Source: Fimbriimonadaceae bacterium (lineage in GTDB: Bacteria > Armatimonadota > Fimbriimonadia > Fimbriimonadales > Fimbriimonadaceae). Taken from it: DNA of 5,408 bases. The position numbers and the translations under genes were made by a program. The notes beneath the pieces were generated by a model. That model saw nothing but the letters and a program-made list of their open reading frames with translations, did not search any database and was not told the DNA's origin. The stretch is taken from NCBI GenBank assembly GCA_014380605.1, contig JACMJO010000467.1, positions 1-5,408 of the forward strand, read 5' to 3'. This document shows positions 1-5,408 of the stretch, piece after piece (position 1 is the stretch's first letter; each line of letters begins with the position of its first letter).

Positions 1-851
1 ACAATCTGGGCGTCGTTACTTCAATCGAAGACCTCCCAACGAAGAGGTTGGATAAGACCACTGGTCTGGTTGTAGTTGACACGACACTCGGCGGAAAGGC
101 TTACATTGATCCGAGAATGGGCACAGTAAGGCTCTCAAACGGCCTGCCATTGTCCACTCAGCAGTTGGTGTTGACTTACACGCCGAAGTTCCTTCGCGTG
201 AGCACAGGGACCACCTCGGCTTATGCGGGAGTGTCGCACTTCAACGACTCTAGGTTAGATGGAGTTGCTCCACCTACCACGACCAAGTATTGGGCTCGAC
301 CCAATAATACGTCGATTGTGGCGGGCGACACTCCGCGGGTTAATCGGTTCTGGTTTAGCTACAACCGAGCTGCCGCCGGAGCGGGCCAAGCGGCACGACC
401 GTTTATGAAGACGATGCGAATGGGCGTTCAACTGCCCAACCAAATCTATACGGATACCAACGGCAACATCGTTGGCCTCACGGTTACCGGAGCAACCGAC
501 TTCTTCCAGGTCGATCCGGTCAAGGGTCGGATTTATTTCAGTCCTGCCGACGAGGACCGCGCAGTGACGATCAACTACTCGGGAATCGATCCTTCGACCG
601 GAGTCCAGCTGCCAGGGTTCGTAGAGAATCGCACCGTGTCGCTGATTTCGGAAATGGATGAGGCGCCGGTGCCCATCGAGCAGGCGGTGAACGAATCGAA
701 TATGTTCGCATTCCCCGATCCGTTCGATAATGCAACTCTGCCAAGGCCAAATCTGGTTTGGATGTTCTGGAGCAGCACTCGTGGCGGCTCGCCAGATCTC
801 TACTTCCAGACGGTCGCGCCGAGATTCGCCCCCCAAGCGTCAAGAAATTAA
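1..851 (+). CDS. C-terminal part of an unidentified, probably exported beta-rich protein (5' end outside window)
   Basis: The frame is open from the first complete codon (position 3) to a TAA at 849-851, about 282 residues, so the gene starts upstream. The TTG at 48 is an internal codon, not a start. I do not recognise the family. What can be seen is a composition rich in Thr, Val, Asn, Gly, Pro and aromatic residues, with no cysteine and few lysines. Many short alternating hydrophobic stretches suggest beta strands, as in large secreted or surface proteins. Near the end is the segment VWMFWSSTRGG followed by SPDLYFQTVAPRF, which resembles a propeller-like or sugar-binding blade edge, but this is only an impression. 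There is no transmembrane anchor or obvious sorting signal at the C terminus. A terminator follows directly, so it belongs to a different transcription unit from the pilus genes. A link to pilus function or surface export is possible but unproven. Confidence 0.75.
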   Translation, partial: NLGVVTSIEDLPTKRLDKTTGLVVVDTTLGGKAYIDPRMGTVRLSNGLPLSTQQLVLTYTPKFLRVSTGTTSAYAGVSHFNDSRLDGVAPPTTTKYWARPNNTSIVAGDTPRVNRFWFSYNRAAAGAGQAARPFMKTMRMGVQLPNQIYTDTNGNIVGLTVTGATDFFQVDPVKGRIYFSPADEDRAVTINYSGIDPSTGVQLPGFVENRTVSLISEMDEAPVPIEQAVNESNMFAFPDPFDNATLPRPNLVWMFWSSTRGGSPDLYFQTVAPRFAPQASRN

Positions 852-868
852 ACTTTTCTTTACGACGA

Positions 869-903
869 AAAAAGGCCAGGAATGACAAGTTCCTGGCCTT
901 TTT
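869..903 (+). terminator. Rho-independent terminator, probably bidirectional
   Basis: A perfect 14-base inverted repeat lies 17 bases after the stop codon of the upstream gene. The arms are 869-882 and 890-903, with a GGCCAGGAA/TTCCTGGCC core and a seven-base loop (TGACAAG). The outer five pairs are A-T, so the right arm ends in a run of T (899-903) and the left arm begins with a run of A (868-873). This geometry can stop transcription from both strands. It separates the upstream gene from the pilus operon. Confidence 0.9.
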
Positions 904-972
904 CTTACACAAGCGAACACATTAGGCCATTTGCCCCGTCCATTTACCGTCGCAGAGAGGGGGTCTACCTTG

Positions 973-1002
973 TTGACAGGCTGGGGTCAGCTTTGATAAG
1001 AT
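973..1002 (+). promoter_or_regulatory. Predicted sigma-70-type promoter of the pilMNOP operon
   Basis: A perfect -35 box TTGACA (973-978) is followed by an 18-base spacer and a -10 box TAAGAT (997-1002). The TG at 994-995 one base upstream gives the extended -10 form TGATAAGAT. The start of transcription would fall near 1009, leaving a leader of about 28 bases before pilM. It is the only good promoter between the terminator and pilM. A short GCTG/CAGC inverted repeat (980-991) lies in the spacer but is too small to call an operator. Confidence 0.65.
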
Positions 1003-1036
1003 AGGCAGCGACCCTGGGAAGCAGGTAGTTCACCAT

Positions 1037-2290
1037 ATGGCTAAAAAGCTCACAAGCGTACTTGGCATCGATATCGGAAGCCAAAAAATCAAAGTCGCCG
1101 AAATAAGAGCGCAGGGAAGGGATGCCGTTGTGTCAGCGATTGGCATTATCGACACCCCCGAAGGCGCAGTCGACCACACCGGCGTTTACAATAGCGACGC
1201 AGTGGGCTCAGCTCTGAAGCAAGTCCTTGCAGAATGCGGCGCGTCCGTACCCCATGCCGTGGTTTCCATTGCCGGCCAGGCTTCAGTTCTGGTTAGGACA
1301 CTGGAAGTCCCTCGGATGAATCCGACGGAGCTCAAGGAGCATATGCAATGGGAAATCAATCGAAACATCCCGTTTGCAGAAAGCACAGTGGTGAGCGACT
1401 TCAAGCCGCTTACCGACGAAGATCCTAGCTCCACAAACATGGACGTCGTGATGGCGATCTCCCCGCAATCCGCCGTTGACACGATGATCGCTTGCGTGAA
1501 GAAAGCCGGCCGCAACACAGCCGCGATCGACGTTGAGCCCCTTAGCATTGCTCGCTCGGTGATTCAGAGCTACGACGACGCTTATACCGGCCAAACGATA
1601 TGCGTCGTTGAAATGGGCCATAAGACGACTTCTATCAACATTTATCGAAACGGCAAGTTGCTCATGCCAAGGCAAATCCCGGTTGGCGGCGAGATGTTTA
1701 CTAAAGCGATTTCCGACGACATGCAGATTTCGATGTCGGAGGCCGAGGTCATCAAGGTTCGCGATGCCGAAATTCCCGCCAGCGCATCAGATGGCACGGG
1801 AGCCCCAGGCGATCCATTTGGAGGACCAACCCAAGGGTTTCAAGCCTACAATCCGTTTACCGACGACGCATCGGCGGTTCCGAATCCGTTTGCGATCGAC
1901 GCAGGTGAGCCCGGAGCAGTTGCTCCAGAGCCCGATGCGCCGGTTCCCGTAGCGTCAGCTCCGGTGCCTGCGTCCGGTTCCGGAAACGCAAAACTTTACA
2001 ACTCTTTCGCGCCGGTCTTAGAGGAGTTCGTCGCGGAAGTCCGACGGTCCATCGACTACTATCGTAGTCGAGGCGGCGACATAGATCGGATCGTTCTTGC
2101 GGGTGGAGCATCCAAGCTGAAAGGGCTGGCCGGCTTCCTTCACAAGAGCCTTGGCCTGGAGTGTGACAATTACGATGCCCTACGGCGTCTCAATATCACA
2201 GCGAAGAAAATGGCTCCTGGATTTTTGGAGGAGCATCGGCAAGAGTTCGTGGTGGCCATTGGAAACGGCCTGCACGTACTGTTCGACTGA
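1037..2290 (+). CDS. pilM: PilM, actin-like ATPase of the type IV pilus inner-membrane complex
   Basis: This cytoplasmic protein of the FtsA/actin fold is known to bind the N-terminal peptide of PilN and to couple the motor side of the pilus machine to the periplasmic PilN/PilO/PilP assembly. The 417 residues show the expected nucleotide-binding motifs: phosphate-1 GIDIGSQKIKVAEI (10-23), phosphate-2 VVEMGHKTTSINIY (190-203) and the adenosine motif IVLAGGASKLKGL (352-364). The conserved ELKEHMQWEI (98-107) and PFAES (112-116) segments are also present. The family is usually about 350 residues long. The excess is a Pro/Ala/Gly/Asp-rich insert at about 248-317, between the helix MSEAEVIKV and the helix EEFVAEVRRSIDYY. 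The start fits because the phosphate-1 motif begins nine residues in, as usual. The ribosome-binding site is weak (AGGT, 1023-1026). It is the first gene of the operon, and pilN starts nine bases after its stop. Confidence 0.93.
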   Translation: MAKKLTSVLGIDIGSQKIKVAEIRAQGRDAVVSAIGIIDTPEGAVDHTGVYNSDAVGSALKQVLAECGASVPHAVVSIAGQASVLVRTLEVPRMNPTELKEHMQWEINRNIPFAESTVVSDFKPLTDEDPSSTNMDVVMAISPQSAVDTMIACVKKAGRNTAAIDVEPLSIARSVIQSYDDAYTGQTICVVEMGHKTTSINIYRNGKLLMPRQIPVGGEMFTKAISDDMQISMSEAEVIKVRDAEIPASASDGTGAPGDPFGGPTQGFQAYNPFTDDASAVPNPFAIDAGEPGAVAPEPDAPVPVASAPVPASGSGNAKLYNSFAPVLEEFVAEVRRSIDYYRSRGGDIDRIVLAGGASKLKGLAGFLHKSLGLECDNYDALRRLNITAKKMAPGFLEEHRQEFVVAIGNGLHVLFD

Positions 2291-2299
2291 GACGAGAAC

Positions 2300-3208
2300 A
2301 TGAAGTTAAACTTACTACCGACTTATGTTTCGAAAGGAAACCAAGCCAAGACAGCGACGGTTGTTAGCGTTTTGCTGGCACTTCTCGGCATCCTGGGTGC
2401 CGTTGGCCTGATCTTTATTTCCAAAGACCAGGTGAAAACGGCACGGGCCAGCGCTGAGGAAAAAATGGATCGGGCGGCAAGAGCCGTAGCGACATCTAAG
2501 CGAGCCGATGAAGTTGTCGCAGATGCGCAGATGATTATCCGAAACATCAACCTCGCGGATGCGATGCTTAAGCACAACGACGCTTATCCTGATTTGTACC
2601 GAGACATCAAGCCGTATATCCCTGGCTTCTTTAGGGTCACCAATATGACGGCAACCCCGAATGACGCACAGACGGCGACGGTTACGTTGACGGGCACGCT
2701 GAAGACTTTCCAGCAGTATGCGGACTTGATGATCGCGCTGTATAGAATCCCGGGAGCAACGACGGTCTCCAGAAGTGGATATGTTAGCGTCGATCCTTTC
2801 ATTCCGAACATCAACGACGCAGACCAAAATGGACGGCCCATAAAGCCCGGGCAGACCAACATTCCCGATGACAAGTACGCTCGATTGGCGTACCTGCAGG
2901 GTCAAGGCACACTGACAGGCTTTACGGGAGAAGGCGGTTTCGGTACTGCGGACCGAACGCAGCCCAGACTTGCCATGCCGGGTTATTCCCTTGTGACCGT
3001 TGCGGTTGTGATCCCACGAGCCATTCAAACTCCTGATCCGCGAGCCACGCTGCAGTCTCAGGGCGCTGCGGGCGCACCAGGGGGCACAACGGTTCCTGGA
3101 GGAGTTCCCGGACCAGGTGGTCCAGGAGTTCCTGGGCCGGGTGGACCTGGCGTTCCTGGACGTGGCCCGGGTGGTCCAGGCGCAACCGGCGGAGATTCAG
3201 ATCGGTAA
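2300..3208 (+). CDS. pilN: PilN-like inner-membrane pilus assembly protein with Gly/Pro-rich C-terminal tail
   Basis: PilN is a single-pass inner-membrane protein whose cytoplasmic N-terminal peptide docks on PilM and whose periplasmic domain pairs with PilO. Here the protein begins MKLNLLPTY, which matches the family's (I/L)NLLP docking motif. One membrane helix follows (about 20-40), then a charged helical, coiled-coil-like stretch (about 43-95). A ferredoxin-like alpha/beta region comes next (about 110-165, with the strand TATVTLTGTL and the helix FQQYADLMIALYRI). After a long loop (about 166-225) a last strand, SLVTVAVVIPR (230-240), closes the fold. Residues 255-302 form a Gly/Pro/Val tail with an eight-residue repeat. 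At 302 residues it is clearly longer than the usual roughly 180-220. Sequence similarity beyond the N-terminal motif is modest, so the call also rests on topology and on its place directly after pilM. No strong ribosome-binding site is visible; translational coupling to pilM is plausible. Confidence 0.83.
   Translation: MKLNLLPTYVSKGNQAKTATVVSVLLALLGILGAVGLIFISKDQVKTARASAEEKMDRAARAVATSKRADEVVADAQMIIRNINLADAMLKHNDAYPDLYRDIKPYIPGFFRVTNMTATPNDAQTATVTLTGTLKTFQQYADLMIALYRIPGATTVSRSGYVSVDPFIPNINDADQNGRPIKPGQTNIPDDKYARLAYLQGQGTLTGFTGEGGFGTADRTQPRLAMPGYSLVTVAVVIPRAIQTPDPRATLQSQGAAGAPGGTTVPGGVPGPGGPGVPGPGGPGVPGRGPGGPGATGGDSDR
3101..3178 (+). repeat. In-gene tandem repeat in the pilN tail (24-bp unit)
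   Basis: Three consecutive units encode GVPGPGGP, GVPGPGGP and the extended variant GVPGRGPGGP (PilN residues 268-293). The DNA units start at 3101, 3125 and 3149. They differ mostly at third codon positions, so the repeat is not newly duplicated and the protein pattern appears to be maintained. The pattern resembles short collagen-like or elastin-like Gly/Pro stretches but is not a regular Gly-X-Y triplet series. Confidence 0.85.
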
Positions 3209-3217
3209 TGACCTCTT

Positions 3218-3223
3218 AGAGGA
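3218..3223 (+). promoter_or_regulatory. Ribosome-binding site of pilO
   Basis: AGAGGA lies six bases before the ATG at 3230 and fixes that start. Upstream bases 3212-3216 (CCTCT) are complementary to 3218-3222 (AGAGG), so a very small hairpin could partly cover the site. With at most four pairs and a three-base loop it is probably not a meaningful control element. Confidence 0.7.
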
Positions 3224-3229
3224 AAAAGC

Positions 3230-4081
3230 ATGAAGCTAAGCCCACTAACTATCATCTTGATCGGCGTCGCCATTCTCATAATGGCTTTGTCTTACGGTTT
3301 CTTCCAGCATTACATGCCGAACTCAACTGAGGCGAAGTTCTACAACGACTACGCCGCCCAGCTTGAAAGTGAGGGCAACAAGCTTCCTCAGGCGGAGTCC
3401 AGACTGAAGAAGGCGGAAGAGTTGGTAACCACGAAAGCAGCAGAGTGGCGCGCGGTTGTCTCTTCGAAGACTCCTTTGCCTGATGTCAATCAAAAGGGGA
3501 TCAACTTGAATGTCGATGCTTGGCAATTGACCACCGACACCAAGAAGTTTCGGGACAACATCCAAAGAGCGGTAAACGCCCAATTGGTAAAGGGAGGGGT
3601 TAAGGTCATTGGAAACGGCCCGCAAATCCCAACCTCGTCCGATAACGCTTCAGATATTTTGTCGACGTTCTACAACTATCCGAGCATTGCCTTTCCGGTC
3701 ACGATTTTTGAACTTGGCCAGGTTACAGTTGAAGGGCGAGAAGACCAAATCATGGAGAACGTTCGGGCCTGGAAGAACATGCCCCGGTACCTCGCGGTAA
3801 CGGATGGACTTCAGATTACGGGAACGAGTCCCTTGCTGCGGGGGACCTACAGCGTCACTTTAGTTGGATTCATTCGCGGTAAGCAAATTTTCCCAACTGT
3901 CCCAGAAGGCGCCGCGCCGGCTGGTGGCGCAGGCGGCGGCGGAGCGGGCAGGGTTGGAGGCGCTCCAGGAGCATTCGGCCCACCGACTGGATTTGGCCCT
4001 CCTGCTGGATTTGGTGGCCCGGGCGGTGCGCCTCCGGGCGGTCGCCCAGGCGTTTCTGCTGGTGGGGGCGGAAGTAGATAG
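3230..4081 (+). CDS. pilO: PilO-like inner-membrane pilus assembly protein with Gly-rich C-terminal tail
   Basis: PilO is known to form a heterodimer with PilN in the periplasm and to hold PilP and the secretin in line with the inner-membrane motor. The 283 residues show a short N-terminal cytoplasmic tail and one membrane helix (about 6-25, TIILIGVAILIMALSYGFF). A charged helical, coiled-coil-like region follows (about 33-75, including LPQAESRLKKAEELV). Then comes an alpha/beta domain with strands FPVTIFELGQVTVEG (155-169) and GTYSVTLVGFIRG (205-217) flanking the helix MENVRAWKNMPR, as in PilO's ferredoxin-like fold. Residues 226-283 are a Gly/Pro/Ala tail with six-residue repeats. Sequence identity to known PilO proteins looks low, so the call rests mainly on topology and gene order. 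The start has a good ribosome-binding site, 21 bases after the pilN stop. GspM-like or other PilO-fold proteins are the main alternative. Confidence 0.8.
   Translation: MKLSPLTIILIGVAILIMALSYGFFQHYMPNSTEAKFYNDYAAQLESEGNKLPQAESRLKKAEELVTTKAAEWRAVVSSKTPLPDVNQKGINLNVDAWQLTTDTKKFRDNIQRAVNAQLVKGGVKVIGNGPQIPTSSDNASDILSTFYNYPSIAFPVTIFELGQVTVEGREDQIMENVRAWKNMPRYLAVTDGLQITGTSPLLRGTYSVTLVGFIRGKQIFPTVPEGAAPAGGAGGGGAGRVGGAPGAFGPPTGFGPPAGFGGPGGAPPGGRPGVSAGGGGSR
3974..4027 (+). repeat. In-gene tandem repeat in the pilO tail (18-bp unit)
   Basis: Three 18-base units starting at 3974, 3992 and 4010 encode FGPPTG, FGPPAG and FGGPGG (PilO residues 249-266). The codons have diverged, again mostly at third positions. 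The repeat unit is unlike the one in the pilN tail. Confidence 0.8.
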
Positions 4082-4135
4082 AAGTTTTATGTCCTGCGAA
4101 CCAAAATATAGGTTAAAGCCGACATTGTGATAAGA

Positions 4136-4855
4136 ATGAAAAGAAGAAGCTTTGCGATCATTGTGATGGGATTGGCTGTCGTAACGTGCGGATGCCAGGA
4201 AGCTAGCTCCCCGTTAACTCCTCCAGTTGTGACGCTTCCGCCTAACAAGTTCGATCCGGACGTGGATGCCGGTTGGGGCAAAGGCGTGGCGTACGGCCCG
4301 CCTACACTCGTTGCGGAACTTAAGACTCGCAATAGTGGTAACCGTGGGCAAAGTTTTTCCCCCAGAAACGATCCTTTCGCTCTTCTTGGCGAAGAGAGAG
4401 CTTTCGAGGTTTCTCAAACTTCAGAGCGCTTTTTAACGGAATCCGGCTTTAGTTTTGACTATGAGCCTCCCACACCTCCCGATGATCGCGAAATATTAGA
4501 ACCTCAACCCTATCGACGCCTTGCTGGCGTTATCGTGGGCGAGTCGGTTCTTGCGCTAATCGATATGGGTGATGGGCGCCTTGAGATTATTCGCCCCGGG
4601 CAGAGAATTCCAAACAGTGAGTGGACAGTGGTGTCCATCGACGAGGACAAGGCCATTCTAAAGAGGACTGGGAATCGACTTCCTAGGCAAATTGTGGTTC
4701 GCCTCGAAAGCCCACCTTTCAATCCGGGTCAGGGCGGTGGAGGAGCAGGCGGGCCAGCGGGTCCAACTGGGGGGCCTGGCGGCGGCAGGCCAGGTGGAGG
4801 TCGACCGGGTGCGCCAGGAGGGTTTGGTCCTGGCGATGGCGGGATCGACAAGTAG
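4136..4855 (+). CDS. pilP: PilP-like pilus assembly lipoprotein (GspC/PilP homology-region domain)
   Basis: PilP is a lipoprotein that connects the PilN/PilO dimer to the N0/STN domain of the secretin PilQ. From the ATG at 4136 this protein has 239 residues. It opens with a basic hydrophobic signal (MKRRSFAIIVMGLAVV) ending in TCGCQ, a slightly atypical lipobox with Cys18 or Cys20 as the lipid-bearing residue. A Pro-rich flexible linker follows and contains NDPFALLG (78-85), like the (R/N)DPF motif common in PilP. The globular domain (about 125-192) begins RLAGVIVGESVLALIDMGDG and continues through EIIRPGQRIP and WTVVSIDEDKAILKR. This is the strand pattern and the 'G-D-G ... G-(Q/D) ... V-I-DED' signature of the PilP/GspC homology region. 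Residues from about 198 to the end are a Gly/Pro/Arg tail (GGGRP twice). A GTG at 4127 would add three residues. Neither start has a clear ribosome-binding site; I chose ATG. Confidence 0.78.
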   Translation: MKRRSFAIIVMGLAVVTCGCQEASSPLTPPVVTLPPNKFDPDVDAGWGKGVAYGPPTLVAELKTRNSGNRGQSFSPRNDPFALLGEERAFEVSQTSERFLTESGFSFDYEPPTPPDDREILEPQPYRRLAGVIVGESVLALIDMGDGRLEIIRPGQRIPNSEWTVVSIDEDKAILKRTGNRLPRQIVVRLESPPFNPGQGGGGAGGPAGPTGGPGGGRPGGGRPGAPGGFGPGDGGIDK

Positions 4856-4881
4856 ACTTGCAACAAATAGATTTGTATAAT
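4853..4881 (+). promoter_or_regulatory. Possible internal promoter for pilQ
   Basis: A perfect -10 box TATAAT (4876-4881) lies 17 bases after TAGACT (4853-4858), a four-of-six match to TTGACA. The first three bases of that -35 box are the stop codon of pilP. Transcription would begin near 4888 and leave a leader of about 43 bases ahead of pilQ. The -10 box is the best in the window, but the -35 box is weak. The promoter could boost the secretin relative to the inner-membrane genes. Confidence 0.5.
4863..4876. promoter_or_regulatory. Perfect 14-base palindrome inside the pilQ promoter
   Basis: ACAAATAGATTTGT consists of six-base arms (4863-4868 and 4871-4876) around a two-base centre. It lies in the spacer between the proposed -35 and -10 boxes and touches the first base of TATAAT. 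Its size and position fit an operator for a dimeric regulator that would block RNA polymerase. The hairpin loop of two bases is too small for it to act as an RNA structure or terminator. No regulator is identified. Confidence 0.4.
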
Positions 4882-4919
4882 CGTGGAAACTAGTAGAGAG
4901 TTAGGACATCAGAGATTTC

Positions 4920-4925
4920 GGAGGT
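4920..4925 (+). promoter_or_regulatory. Strong ribosome-binding site of pilQ
   Basis: GGAGGT lies five bases before the ATG at 4931. It is the strongest ribosome-binding site in the window, well above those of pilM, pilN and pilP. This fits a secretin needed in 12 or more copies per machine. Confidence 0.85.
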
Positions 4926-4930
4926 CTTAG

Positions 4931-5408
4931 ATGAGAAAAAGATTTACATTAGCATTAGGAGCCATGCTGGCGATCGGCATGTTGGCTGGAGCGCCCGTCA
5001 GGGCGAACGCCCAGCAAGACCCAAGCGGTCAAATTATCCCGTCGCTGGAACTTGATTCCGCGGACGTTCGCGAAGCGCTTAGAGCGCTTTTCAAGAATGT
5101 CGGCGTGTCTTATTCGATCGCCCCTGAGGTTCAGGGAACGGTCACCGTTAGCTTGAGGAACGTAACTTTTGAAGCAGCGCTTCAAAACATACTGAAGCAG
5201 GTTAACGCTACCTACCGAGTTGAGGGTGGTATTTACCAGATCGTTCTTAAGGAAGATCCAGGTCTTGGGAATCAAGATCCGACGGGTACCGGGCCGGTAG
5301 TCACCAATAAAGTCATTCGACGCCTAAAGATTAGATCTGCAGATCCGCAAATGATTATCACTCTGCTTTCCGGTTCGCAATCGACAGGCGTTGCTGGCCC
5401 AGCGGCGC
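4931..5408 (+). CDS. pilQ: PilQ/GspD-type outer-membrane secretin, N-terminal part (3' end outside window)
   Basis: Secretins form the outer-membrane ring through which the pilus or substrate passes. The visible 159 residues begin with a Sec signal peptide (MRKRFTLALGAMLAIG, predicted cleavage after the ANA at 25-27). An STN/N0 domain follows at about 38-108: LELDSADVREALRALFKNVG, the strand GTVTVSLRNVTFEAAL and then ILKQVNATYRVEGGIYQIV, a clear match to the secretin N-terminal fold. After a short Gly/Pro/Thr linker, VIRRLKIRSADPQMIITLLSG (129-148) is the start of the next secretin N domain. The large C-terminal beta-barrel domain would lie beyond the window. No AMIN domain precedes the STN domain, unlike proteobacterial PilQ; in this respect it looks more like GspD. 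The pilMNOP neighbours favour PilQ. The start is fixed by a strong ribosome-binding site. Confidence 0.85.
   Translation, partial: MRKRFTLALGAMLAIGMLAGAPVRANAQQDPSGQIIPSLELDSADVREALRALFKNVGVSYSIAPEVQGTVTVSLRNVTFEAALQNILKQVNATYRVEGGIYQIVLKEDPGLGNQDPTGTGPVVTNKVIRRLKIRSADPQMIITLLSGSQSTGVAGPAA

Noticed and set aside
2315..3028. Long minus-strand open frame (237 codons) opposite pilN
   Set aside because: Its translation is rich in Arg, Cys, His and Ser with no recognisable motif, while the plus strand encodes a coherent membrane protein in operon position.
3212..3222. CCTCTTAGAGG near-palindrome covering the pilO ribosome-binding site
   Set aside because: Only four base pairs could form around a three-base loop, too weak to control translation. 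It most likely arises because the site is complementary to a chance CCTCT.
3058..3279. Open frame on the minus strand with a Pro/Gly-rich collagen-like translation (73 codons)
   Set aside because: It is the mirror of the Gly/Pro codons in the pilN tail. GC-rich repeats keep the opposite strand free of stops. There is no ribosome-binding site and it runs into the start of pilO.
2257..3620. Exact 14-base direct repeat CATTGGAAACGGCC at 2257-2270 and 3607-3620
   Set aside because: Both copies encode IGNG within unrelated proteins. One such match in a window of this size is plausible by chance and there is no flanking similarity.
3864..4130. Plus-strand open frame of 88 codons across the pilO tail and the gap to pilP
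   Set aside because: It lies almost entirely inside pilO in another frame, has an Ala/Leu/Arg-rich composition typical of a shifted GC-rich repeat, and lacks a ribosome-binding site.
4082..4135. Possible promoter or RNA element in the 54-base gap before pilP
   Set aside because: The segment TGATAAGA (4128-4135) resembles the pilM -10 region, but there is no matching -35 box and it would place the transcript start inside the coding region. No hairpin is evident.

Overview
The window looks like chromosomal DNA of a Gram-negative-type (diderm) bacterium. It carries the inner-membrane alignment subcomplex of a type IV pilus or type II-like secretion machine, in the order pilM-pilN-pilO-pilP-pilQ, all on the + strand. 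The proteins diverge from the proteobacterial versions: PilM, PilN and PilO are long, and three of the five genes end in glycine/proline-rich tails. Together with moderate G+C and mixed codon use, this suggests a non-proteobacterial lineage. Armatimonadota (Fimbriimonas-like) is my guess, but the window alone does not prove it.

Layout: positions 1-851 are the 3' end of a long gene for a beta-rich, probably exported protein that I cannot name. A strong bidirectional-looking hairpin terminator (869-903) closes that unit. A promoter with a perfect TTGACA and an extended -10 (973-1002) then starts the pilus operon. pilM (1037-2290), pilN (2300-3208) and pilO (3230-4081) follow with gaps of 9 and 21 bases. 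After a 54-base gap comes a lipoprotein gene (4136-4855) whose C-terminal half matches the PilP/GspC homology region. pilQ (4931 to the window edge) starts after a 75-base gap that holds a consensus TATAAT, a 14-base palindrome and a strong ribosome-binding site. It may therefore also be transcribed on its own.

How they work together, from knowledge of the families: cytoplasmic actin-like PilM binds the N-terminal tail of PilN. PilN and PilO are single-pass proteins that form a periplasmic dimer. The PilP lipoprotein links that dimer to the N-terminal domains of the outer-membrane secretin PilQ, giving a bridge across the envelope through which the pilus or substrate passes. No motor ATPase, platform protein or pilin gene is in the window.

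The least ordinary aspects are these: PilN, PilO and PilP each carry a periplasmic Gly/Pro-rich tail built from a different short repeat; PilM carries a roughly 70-residue disordered insert with repeated (N/D)PF motifs; the secretin has no AMIN region between its signal peptide and its STN domain; and a palindrome sits inside the pilQ promoter.
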